DNA of 64,000 bases from an uncultured Chlorobiaceae bacterium (GTDB lineage Bacteria > Bacteroidota > Chlorobiia > Chlorobiales > Chlorobiaceae). Positions 25,374 through 32,882 of this stretch are shown piece after piece. How positions within the stretch are numbered: the first letter of the stretch is position 1; every line of letters begins with the position of its first letter. The notes below the pieces were generated by a model. The model did not search any database and was not told the origin of the DNA. It saw only the letters and a program-made list of their open reading frames with translations. The stretch is from the NCBI GenBank assembly GCA_903820085.1, contig CAIJGA010000021.1, forward strand, positions 62,001-126,000, given 5' to 3'. The position numbers and the translations under genes are program-made.

Positions 25374-26914
25374 CGTTGCGTTCCGAAAAAGCAGGGGAGT
25401 GCATCGGCCTCCTGAATCGCCGCCTTTCCGGTCCGACTTTAATTGCAGCAGGAATTTCCCTGATTATTTTTGCCTATGTGGCTATGCGTGCAGCCACGAT
25501 TGCCATCACCCATGATGAAGCACTGACCTACGCCTGGCATGTTACTGGCGGCTGGCGCGATATCGTCCTGTTCAGGACAACCGGGCTTCCGGATAACAAC
25601 CATGTGCTCTATACGTTGCTCTGCAAAATATCGGTAAAGCTCTTTGGAGTGTCGGAACTGACGCTTCGGCTTCCGAGCATACTTGGTTGTTTGCTCTATC
25701 TGATTGGCCTGAATCTCTGTCTCAAGCGCATGATTCCCGGCTGGCGTCAGGTGCTGGGCATACTTGCTGTAGGAACGAATCCCTATGTACTAGACTTTCT
25801 GGGGCTTGCGCGTGGCTATGGCCTGGGATTGGGTTTCACCATGATTGGTCTCAATGCGTTGCTCGCCGCTTATGCCGAGACACCCGGAAAGATTCTGTCG
25901 GTCCCCCTGAAATTGAGCGTCCTGTTCTTCACGCTGGCCGTCTTGTCAAATTTCTCCTTTCTGCTCGTTTTGGCAGCTGCTCTCTGCATCATCACCATCT
26001 CACTGGCTTATGCCGGGACATCACCAGGTCTCGACCTGATGCCCTGTGAATCGCCATGGGCAGTTCTGCTGAAAATTCTCCTGCCTATGCTTCTGCTTTT
26101 TGCCTACCTGATTATTCCGCTGGGCATTATCCATCACAGCAAACTTTTCGAGATGGGCGGTTCCACGGGATTCTGGCCTGATACGGTCGGCAGCCTTATT
26201 GAGGGCACCATTTACGACAGTCCCTTGCTTGCCGATAACCGATGGATTCTGGAAGTCTGGCTCGCCGTAACGCTGCTCTGCCTTCCCCCTGGGCTATGGG
26301 TCTTGCATCGTTCGGATGAGCGGCGATTTACAGCGCTTATGGTGATGGCGTTCCTGATCGGCATCATTGTTCTGGAGAGTTTTGCTCAGCATTTGCTTTT
26401 CAACGTAGCCTTCCTGCAGGGGCGACGGGGTATCTTCCTGATTCCGCTCTTCCTGCTTACGGCGTTGGTACTCGGCCATCTGCCGCCTGGAACATCACGC
26501 TGGATCAGTACGGTCGGGCTTTTGGTTGGCGTGCTTGTGCCTGCCGCTCTCGGCTTGAATGGATTGCGGTCGGCTAACCTCAAGTATGTCTATGACTGGC
26601 AAGCAGATGCCGGCACTCGTGACATCTTGCTTGCTGTAAAAATGAAGATTGATCGGGAAAAGCCCTCTCTGCCGCTACGCATGCGCGTAAACTGGAATTT
26701 TGAACCCGGCGTAAACTTCTATCGACGCACCATGGGCATCGAAGCGTCACTGTTGCCGGTTAATCGAGAGGGAGTTGACGGTTCTGCTGACCTCTACTAT
26801 GGCATGGGGGAGGATGAAGCAACAATCATGAAATACCGCCCGCGGCTCATATGCCGGGATTCCGTTTCCGATACAGCCCTGTTTGAACAGGTGAACAAGA
26901 GATTCATGAGATGA
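25370..26914 (+). CDS. GT39/ArnT-like membrane glycosyltransferase
   Basis: A 514-residue polytopic membrane protein with about 11 hydrophobic segments. The first extracytoplasmic loop after the first helix carries THDEALTYAW, with the acidic pair D49-E50 expected in the GT-C fold of protein mannosyltransferases and ArnT, which use polyprenyl-phosphate sugars. LRLPSILGCLLYLIGL and GLARGYGLGLGF are also typical. GTG 25370 overlaps the preceding stop as GTGA, so it is translationally coupled to the deacetylase. It probably adds a sugar on the periplasmic side; donor and acceptor are unknown. Confidence 0.8.
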   Translation: MTLRSEKAGECIGLLNRRLSGPTLIAAGISLIIFAYVAMRAATIAITHDEALTYAWHVTGGWRDIVLFRTTGLPDNNHVLYTLLCKISVKLFGVSELTLRLPSILGCLLYLIGLNLCLKRMIPGWRQVLGILAVGTNPYVLDFLGLARGYGLGLGFTMIGLNALLAAYAETPGKILSVPLKLSVLFFTLAVLSNFSFLLVLAAALCIITISLAYAGTSPGLDLMPCESPWAVLLKILLPMLLLFAYLIIPLGIIHHSKLFEMGGSTGFWPDTVGSLIEGTIYDSPLLADNRWILEVWLAVTLLCLPPGLWVLHRSDERRFTALMVMAFLIGIIVLESFAQHLLFNVAFLQGRRGIFLIPLFLLTALVLGHLPPGTSRWISTVGLLVGVLVPAALGLNGLRSANLKYVYDWQADAGTRDILLAVKMKIDREKPSLPLRMRVNWNFEPGVNFYRRTMGIEASLLPVNREGVDGSADLYYGMGEDEATIMKYRPRLICRDSVSDTALFEQVNKRFMR

Positions 26915-27014
26915 GTCTTTCGATAGGCCGGTTCAAAGAGAGGATCATGGTTTATCTTCAGATGTCTTGAGGATGCCGAAAAGAGTTTTTTTTCAGGTAA
27001 AGAGGAATGCACTT

Positions 27015-27971
27015 ATGTCTTATCGTGATCTGAGAGTTGCACTTATTGTCCCCTGTTATAACGAGGAGATTGCAATCGCTCAAGTGATTCGGGGCTTTCG
27101 CGAGGCGATGCCCTGTATTGAGATTTTCATCTTTGACAACAATTCAAGCGACAGGACACCGGTTGTTGCACGGGCAGAAAACGCGCATGTCGTAACGGTT
27201 ACGTCGCGCGGAAAAGGCAATGTGGTGCGACGAATGTTTGCCGATGTTAACGCTGATATTTTTGTCATGGTTGATGGAGATGGTACCTATGATGCCCCGT
27301 CTGTGGTCATGATGGTGGACAAATTGATTGATGAGGGCCTCGATATGGTTGTTGGCTGTCGGGTAACCCCTCAGGATGTTGCCGGCTCTGCATACCGGCG
27401 CGGTCACCAATTGGGAAACCGCATGTTGACGCAAAGTGTCCTGCAAATATTTGGTGGCGGTTTTACCGATATGCTCTCCGGGTACCGGGTGTTTTCCAAA
27501 CGGTACGCCAAATCCTTTCCAGCTCTTTCCAAGGGTTTTGAAATTGAGACTGAACTGACCGTGCATGCGTTGGAACTTCGGATGCCTTACGGTGAAGTGA
27601 TGACCCCTTACGGTGCCAGAGCTGAAGGATCAGAAAGCAAATTATCCACCTATCGTGACGGGTTGCGCATCCTTAAAACCATCTTTCGACTTTACGTCTC
27701 TGAACGCCCGTTTTCATTCTACAGTATCTGTGCGGCCTTGATGGCTATGTTTTCAGTGCTGATCACCATACCCGTTATTGTAGAGTTCTTTGGAACCGGG
27801 CTTGTTCCCCGTTTTCCTACGGTTATTCTTTCGACGGCGATCATGATCTGTGCCCTGCTTTCATTGTTTTGCGGCCTTATTCTGGATAATGTTACCCGGG
27901 GTCGTCATGAAATGAAGTGTCTTGCCTATCTGGCGATTCCTCTTCACAAGAGATACGCATTGAGAGATTAA
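27015..27971 (+). CDS. Polyprenyl-phosphate glycosyltransferase (DPM1-like GT2)
   Basis: A 318-residue GT2 enzyme. I start at ATG 27015, nine bases after GAGG, rather than ATG 26967. The N-terminal strand VALIVPCYNEE, the acidic DGDG (87-90), and the later GFTDMLSGYRVFSK and GFEIETELTVHA segments match enzymes that move a sugar from a nucleotide to polyprenyl phosphate. Two C-terminal helices (about 228-250 and 262-286) anchor it. It would supply the lipid-linked sugar used by the GT39-like protein just upstream; GtrA downstream may flip it. That chain is inference from context. Confidence 0.87.
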   Translation: MSYRDLRVALIVPCYNEEIAIAQVIRGFREAMPCIEIFIFDNNSSDRTPVVARAENAHVVTVTSRGKGNVVRRMFADVNADIFVMVDGDGTYDAPSVVMMVDKLIDEGLDMVVGCRVTPQDVAGSAYRRGHQLGNRMLTQSVLQIFGGGFTDMLSGYRVFSKRYAKSFPALSKGFEIETELTVHALELRMPYGEVMTPYGARAEGSESKLSTYRDGLRILKTIFRLYVSERPFSFYSICAALMAMFSVLITIPVIVEFFGTGLVPRFPTVILSTAIMICALLSLFCGLILDNVTRGRHEMKCLAYLAIPLHKRYALRD

Positions 27972-28046
27972 ACTGTAGACAGTTGCAGACGGATGGCAAC
28001 CGGATTTTCAGGCATTGTGATTTTTTAACGATACGATAACGGCGCA

Positions 28047-28448
28047 GTGGTGAAATTTCCAACTCAATTCTTTTGGTATGCGCTTTCCGGTGTCGCTGGT
28101 TTTATTGTCGATTCCACGGTGCTCTATCTTTTGAAAGATATCATGGGCCTCTATGCGGCCCGCCTTGTTTCATTCCTGTGTGCTGCTTTTTCGACATGGC
28201 TGTTTAACCGCGCCATCACCTTCCGCAACCGACACTCCGGCCATTCGAAAGGTAAAGAGTTCAGTATGTACCTTGCCCTGATGATGATAGGCGGAAGCAT
28301 TAATTACGGCGTTTACGCATTCATGGTTGCCAGATATTCGATGATTGCTCTCTATCCGGTTTTTGGTGTGGCAGCGGGGAGTCTGGCCGGCATGACGATC
28401 AATCTCCTGACCTCCCGCTTTTTGCTGTTTCGCTTCAGCCAGGAATAA
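28047..28448 (+). CDS. GtrA family membrane protein
   Basis: A 133-residue protein with four transmembrane helices, as in the GtrA family thought to flip polyprenyl-linked sugars. The characteristic start FFWYALSGVAGFIVDSTVLY, the basic FLCAAFSTWLFNRAITFR and the closing NLLTSRFLLFRF are present. GTG 28047 and GTG 28050 are both possible starts. Its position after the DPM1-like GT2 repeats the GtrA/GtrB pairing known from O-antigen modification systems. Confidence 0.85.
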   Translation: MVKFPTQFFWYALSGVAGFIVDSTVLYLLKDIMGLYAARLVSFLCAAFSTWLFNRAITFRNRHSGHSKGKEFSMYLALMMIGGSINYGVYAFMVARYSMIALYPVFGVAAGSLAGMTINLLTSRFLLFRFSQE

Positions 28449-28571
28449 CAATCTGTCCATGAAAACCTGTGCTTACAAAAAGAACTATTTTTACTTGCAC
28501 ATTCTTTGATCTGGCCGGTCGGTTTAGTAACTATAAACAATGGTCACTATTCAATCAGCCGCTACAGCATT

Positions 28572-29753
28572 ATGAACAATAACCATAGCATTGATATCAA
28601 TCGTCTTAACGCATTCGCCGAGAAAATGGTGCATGAGAAAAAGACGGCTGTCGGGTTTCCTTGCAACCAAAACATCAAACTGGCTGATTTCTATCACTGG
28701 TATGCTGTTTCAGGTTTGGCAGATGTGGCCATGAACAATGTGGGTGATCCTCGCAAGCCAAGCCTGTTTGCTCTGAACACCCATGAATTCGAAAACGAAG
28801 TGATTGATTTCTTTTCGCCGCTGTACGGGTTTGCACCGGATGAAGCCTGGGGTATCGTCACTAATGGCGGCACCGATGGCAATAACCACGGCATTTACTT
28901 CGGCGTCCACGTTCTGAGCGCTCGAAGTAAACTCAAGCCGATTCTGTACGTTTCGGAGGAGGCTCATTACTCGATCATGCGGCTCTGCGACCTTCAGGGT
29001 CTGGAGATGCGACAGATACCGGCTAACATCAGGGGTGAGATGGAGGTGCAAGCGTTTGAGCAGGCACTCGACCCAGGCCGTCCGGCCCTGATCGTGATTG
29101 CTGTCGGCACCACCTTTAAGGGAGGTATCGACAATCAGGATGCTATTGAAGAGGTGTTGGCCAGAAAACGGCCTGTCGCCGTCTACCGTCATGTTGATGC
29201 CGCTCTTTTTGGCGGGTACCTGCCGTTTACCGAGCATGCCGATCTGGTCAGCCACTGTGAGCGGCATTTTGATTCTATCGCGGTCAGCGGGCACAAATTT
29301 TTCGGTTTCGATGAACCGTTGGGCCTCTTTCTCACGACAAATGAAGTCATTGCCACGCAAAATCCCTTTCGCGTCTCATACCTGAACGCTTCGGTACCTA
29401 CCATCACCTGCTCGCGTTCGGCGCTGGCTCCGCTGAAGTTCTGGTGGCAAATCCACAAGACAGGAGTGGAAGGGTACAGGCGCCAGGCGGAGCTGATTTT
29501 GAAGAATGCGCTCTATCTGAAAGAGCGTCTCGACGAGATCGCCTATCCTGCATGGAAGAACGAGTTTTCAAATACCGTCTATTTTCAGCGGCCCGGTGAC
29601 TGGGTGATGAAGAAGTGGAGCTTGGCCCCATACGAGGATGAGCGTCTTGGCGGAATGCTGGCGCATGACATTGTCATGCGCCATGAGGGAATGCATCTGA
29701 TCGATCATTTTATTGATGATCTTTTGCTCGATCGGAGAGGGGTCGATGCATAA
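28572..29753 (+). CDS. PLP-dependent histidine decarboxylase-like enzyme
   Basis: A 393-residue group II decarboxylase from ATG 28572 (the frame is open to 28506). It matches the bacterial PLP histidine decarboxylases: NVGDPRKPSLFALNTHEFE, YGFAPDEAWGIVTNGGTDG, SEEAHYSIMRL (ring-stacking histidine at 132), GTTFKGGIDNQ, the PLP-binding aspartate in HVDAALFGG and the Schiff-base lysine in SGHKFFG (K242). Related enzymes decarboxylate serine or other amino acids, so histamine is the default but not certain product. No antiporter gene is next to it; it follows the glycan cluster on the same strand and may supply an amine. Confidence 0.8.
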   Translation: MNNNHSIDINRLNAFAEKMVHEKKTAVGFPCNQNIKLADFYHWYAVSGLADVAMNNVGDPRKPSLFALNTHEFENEVIDFFSPLYGFAPDEAWGIVTNGGTDGNNHGIYFGVHVLSARSKLKPILYVSEEAHYSIMRLCDLQGLEMRQIPANIRGEMEVQAFEQALDPGRPALIVIAVGTTFKGGIDNQDAIEEVLARKRPVAVYRHVDAALFGGYLPFTEHADLVSHCERHFDSIAVSGHKFFGFDEPLGLFLTTNEVIATQNPFRVSYLNASVPTITCSRSALAPLKFWWQIHKTGVEGYRRQAELILKNALYLKERLDEIAYPAWKNEFSNTVYFQRPGDWVMKKWSLAPYEDERLGGMLAHDIVMRHEGMHLIDHFIDDLLLDRRGVDA

Positions 29754-29794
29754 CAAACTTTTGAGCCTCTTGCCATAAGCCTTGCCAGTGCAGA

Positions 29795-30658
29795 CTAAAA
29801 GAGCAATGATACATTCAGTCCGTATTGTGCAGTAGTGTTTTCCGGTTCAACAAACTGGACATGTTTAGAGATCAGATTCTCCGTCACCAGGACAGTGCAT
29901 GACTTCGAATTATCCAGATTCCAGTACCGAAAAAATGTTTCGAATGAGAGTGAAAAAGGATGAAATTTTTTGACAGCCTTTAGGGAAGCACGAAGACCAA
30001 AGCCTTTAGTCTGTGTGTTTTTGAGGTCATCTGAATACGTATAACGCTCATTATTGGCAGCACTCAACTGGCTGTACTGTGTTCCTCTCCAGAACAAATC
30101 ATATTCGACTGTTCCTCCGATTCTCCAGCTGCCCGGTGTTTTTGATGAAATTTCAAGTCCAATCGGGGTATACAAATAATTTGACTCACGGTCATAAAGT
30201 ATATAATTGCCGATTGAAGAGAGCCTGCCGTGGCCGTTGTCTTTGAGTTGGCGATATCCGAATCCGGCAAAAGGTGTCAGGGCAACATTGCCGCTTGTCG
30301 TCAAATTCATGCCGGCCAGTAATCTTGCCTCGGTTATGGTATCCTCGATGCCATTGACTGCTCCGGCCAAGGGGGAGCGGTAATCAACCTTGCCGCTTGC
30401 TATGACCCCTTCAAACTTGAGCATGTCAACCGGGCCAAGAGCATTATCTTCGCGATAGGTACATGCGCCTGAAATGCCCTTCATGATACCGGACTCTTCC
30501 ATCACGCCGGGCTCTTTATAGCCGGTGTGAAAAATTGAAGGACCGATTTCAATATGCAGACCGCTCTCTGTCAGGTAAGGGTCTGCCTGCAGGGCAGAAA
30601 GGGCTATTGTCTGTAAACAAAGAGCGCCGATAAACGTTTTTGCCAGATGAGTATGCAT
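29795..30658 (-). CDS. Probable outer-membrane beta-barrel protein
   Basis: A 287-residue protein with a signal peptide (MHTHLAKTFIGALCLQ... cleaved near ALQA-DP). The rest is made of alternating amphipathic strands with frequent aromatic residues (LTPFAGFGYRQL, YLYTPIGLEIS, GGTVEYDLFWRG) and it ends in NVSLLF, whose final phenylalanine is the usual BAM-recognition residue. Size fits a 10-14-strand barrel. No specific family recognised. It is convergent with the histidine-decarboxylase-like gene. Confidence 0.7.
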   Translation of the reverse strand: MHTHLAKTFIGALCLQTIALSALQADPYLTESGLHIEIGPSIFHTGYKEPGVMEESGIMKGISGACTYREDNALGPVDMLKFEGVIASGKVDYRSPLAGAVNGIEDTITEARLLAGMNLTTSGNVALTPFAGFGYRQLKDNGHGRLSSIGNYILYDRESNYLYTPIGLEISSKTPGSWRIGGTVEYDLFWRGTQYSQLSAANNERYTYSDDLKNTQTKGFGLRASLKAVKKFHPFSLSFETFFRYWNLDNSKSCTVLVTENLISKHVQFVEPENTTAQYGLNVSLLF

Positions 30659-31011
30659 TGACGTGTTGGTTACGGATAAAAAATTTAAAAAGGGAGGTAT
30701 AGAGAGCTTTCCTTTTGCTTGTCAGTGGGCAAAATGATTCTTGAATTCGTATGATAATAAAAAAAAGTCTGTTGACCGTTTATTCCTGAGCGTCTGTCAG
30801 ATGCTTTGAGCCGGATATATTTCTGAAAGCGTGTAAAAAAAGAGGTGATTTTAAGGGGACATTATTTGCGGGTAATATTTGGCCCATTGTGACGTAATGA
30901 GTGCGAAATAAATTGCTGTTTATGTTGCTTTTGATCGTGTTCGCTATGAAAAAAAGCAGCAGGAAATCCCATTATTCCCAAAACGGTATTGCACATATAA
31001 CGGGTTCACGT
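30659..31011. other. Intergenic gap with no recognised feature
   Basis: This 353-bp gap upstream of the outer-membrane protein gene should contain its promoter. It is AT-rich at 30735-30790 and I see no gene, RNA or repeat that I can support. Confidence 0.3.
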
Positions 31012-31220
31012 TCATCGAATGGTCAAGGAAAGTGACTTGTTGACAGCGGCGAGCAAATCCTTGATTGTGAAGGGTTTTGAAATGAAGGTGATCTTTTGAT
31101 CATCTTCAGGGATATTGTCGTTGATCCAGTCGGTATATCCCGACATAAACAGCGTATTCATGTTCGGATATTCAGCAAGCAACTGCCGGCTCACCTCAAT
31201 CCTGCATGAGAGGCACTGAC
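31012..31220 (-). pseudogene. Remnant of a response-regulator receiver domain
   Basis: On the minus strand the last 60 or so codons of a receiver domain are readable: LLAEYPNMNTLFMSGYTDWI, then ITFISKPFTIKDLLAAVN. The T/S switch residue (MSGYT) and conserved lysine (SKPF) of REC domains are present, but the phospho-acceptor aspartate and everything before it are missing. The frame is closed by a TGA just upstream. LFMSGYT is typical of receiver modules at the C-terminus of hybrid histidine kinases. It is a gene fragment rather than a working protein. Confidence 0.7.
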
Positions 31221-31223
31221 TTC

Positions 31224-31251
31224 AAGTCAGGATATCAATGAATCCTGACTT
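31224..31251. repeat. 10-bp perfect inverted repeat
   Basis: AAGTCAGGAT (31224-31233) and ATCCTGACTT (31242-31251) are perfect complements separated by eight bases. No T-run follows on either strand. It could be an operator for a dimeric repressor, a transcript hairpin, or the end of a lost mobile element. Confidence 0.55.
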
Positions 31252-31630
31252 AACTGCACACCATTTCGTCGATCTTGGATTGCTCCTGCGTATTGGGAAG
31301 TGGCGCTGCGTGGTTGCAGGCAGTTCGCTTCCTGTGTGTCATGCTCCTTGCAGCATAAATCATTCTCCGGCATGGGTAGATAATTCGGTATACTACGCCC
31401 ACAAATGATGTCTTCGGTCAACTCCGTTCGTGGGACACGTTTTTGCCACGATGCGTTTGCTTTGCCGAGGTGGTTATATACTGCTTCGGCAGCAGGATTG
31501 AACCGTGGCCCCGGTGATATGAAGATGTATCAGGATATATTATAAATGGAACAGAGAAGGGTTGCCACCATGCCAAAGCATAATGATCAACTATTACAAT
31601 CAAAATGAAGAGCAGGAAAAGCGGGCGGCG

Positions 31631-31651
31631 GAGTGCTGAGTGCTGAGTGTT
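31631..31651. repeat. Three tandem 7-bp repeats
   Basis: GAGTGCT, GAGTGCT and GAGTGTT lie head to tail about 50 bases before the membrane-fusion gene start. Three copies are too few to infer a function; slippage could alter spacing in the 5' leader. Confidence 0.5.
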
Positions 31652-31703
31652 GACAGCCATCCGACAACCAAACAAAACCCACAAAAAGGATAAGTTATCA
31701 ATC

Positions 31704-32855
31704 ATGAAAAGGTCGTATATCATTGCTGGTTTGCTTGTTACCCTGATTGCCGGCTGGTACCTGTGGCCGAAGGGATCGTCAGACCACATACAGGATTCGA
31801 ACGTGAAACCGGAGGTAAGTGTTGTGACCATCAAACCAGAACCCCTGGTATTGACAACAGAGCTGCCGGGCCGGACTTCGGCCGTGCGTATGGCCGAGAT
31901 CCGGCCGCAGGTCAGCGGCATTGTTACGAAGCGCTTTTTTGCGGAAGGCAGCCTTGTTAAACAGGGTCAGCAACTCTACCAGATCGACCCCGCGGCGTAT
32001 AAAGCCGCCTCTAACAGTGCAAAAGCCAACCTCAGTAAAGCCGAGGCCAACGTGAAATCGGTCCGGGCCAAAGCAGGCCGCTACGAAGAATTAGTCAAAA
32101 TCGGTGGCGTCAGCAAACAGGAGTACGACGATGCGAAAGCGAGTCTTGCCCAGGCCAGGGCTGATGTTGCCATCGCCCGATCCGAAGTTTCCATGGCCGG
32201 TATCAACCTCGACTACACCAGGGTCATGTCTCCGATTTTCGGGCGAATCGGCCAATCGAAGGTGACTGAGGGGGCTCTGGTCAATGCCAATCAGGCCAAT
32301 CCCCTTGCTGTGGTGCAACAGCTCGACCAGATCTATGTGGATGTTTACCAGTCGAGCGAGGAGCTGTTACAACTGCGACAGCGCCATAAGGGTCAGGTGG
32401 GCGATTCCGGTGCCGAGAGTGCTCCTGTCCAGCTTCTGGTTGATGGAAAACCCAAAGGGGACCCAGGCACGTTGAAGTTCTCGGATGTAACGGTCAACCC
32501 GAGCACCGGTACGGTCCTGTTGCGAATATTGTTCGCCAACCCCGGCAATGAAATCCTCCCCGGCATGTTCGTCCATGCACGTCTTGAACAGTGGAGAGAC
32601 GAGCGTGCCATCCTCGTGCCGCAAAAATCGGTCAGCAGGAATGCTGATGGATCGGTTTCGGTCTGGGTTGTCGGACCGGACGGAAAAGCAAACCCTCGCC
32701 CGATCATCGTTACAGAGGTTGTCGGAGACAAGTGGCTCGTAAGCAGCGGACTCAAAGCAGGCGAGAAGGTCGTGTATGAGGGCATCATGAAAATCCAGCC
32801 CGGCATGGCGGTCAAAACCGTCGAGGCTGCACTGCCAACCGTTCAGGCGAGATAA
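31704..32855 (+). CDS. RND efflux membrane-fusion protein (AcrA/MexA type)
   Basis: A 383-residue periplasmic adaptor. ATG 31704 is chosen because AAAGGA lies upstream and a membrane anchor begins there (SYIIAGLLVTLIAGWYLW); the frame is open to 31647. Domains: lipoyl half-motifs (RPQVSGIVTKRFFAEGSLVKQGQQLYQIDP), an alpha-helical hairpin (about 95-160), the second lipoyl half (GRIGQSKVTEGALV) and a beta-barrel with VDVYQSSEEL. No lipobox cysteine, unlike AcrA. First gene of a three-gene operon. Confidence 0.92.
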   Translation: MKRSYIIAGLLVTLIAGWYLWPKGSSDHIQDSNVKPEVSVVTIKPEPLVLTTELPGRTSAVRMAEIRPQVSGIVTKRFFAEGSLVKQGQQLYQIDPAAYKAASNSAKANLSKAEANVKSVRAKAGRYEELVKIGGVSKQEYDDAKASLAQARADVAIARSEVSMAGINLDYTRVMSPIFGRIGQSKVTEGALVNANQANPLAVVQQLDQIYVDVYQSSEELLQLRQRHKGQVGDSGAESAPVQLLVDGKPKGDPGTLKFSDVTVNPSTGTVLLRILFANPGNEILPGMFVHARLEQWRDERAILVPQKSVSRNADGSVSVWVVGPDGKANPRPIIVTEVVGDKWLVSSGLKAGEKVVYEGIMKIQPGMAVKTVEAALPTVQAR

Positions 32856-32882
32856 TCCATTACATTTCAACGCACCAATACC

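Larger units (their letters stand above)
31221..31703. other. Gap upstream of the RND operon with repeats
   Basis: No intact gene is visible in this stretch of about 480 bp; the reading frames present show no family resemblance. It contains a 10-bp perfect inverted repeat (31224-31251) and a 7-bp tandem repeat (31631-31651), and must carry the promoter of the efflux operon. Confidence 0.4.

Noticed and set aside
31418-31921. Minus-strand frame of 167 codons upstream of the efflux genes
   Set aside because: It is antisense to the start of the membrane-fusion gene and has no recognisable motif.
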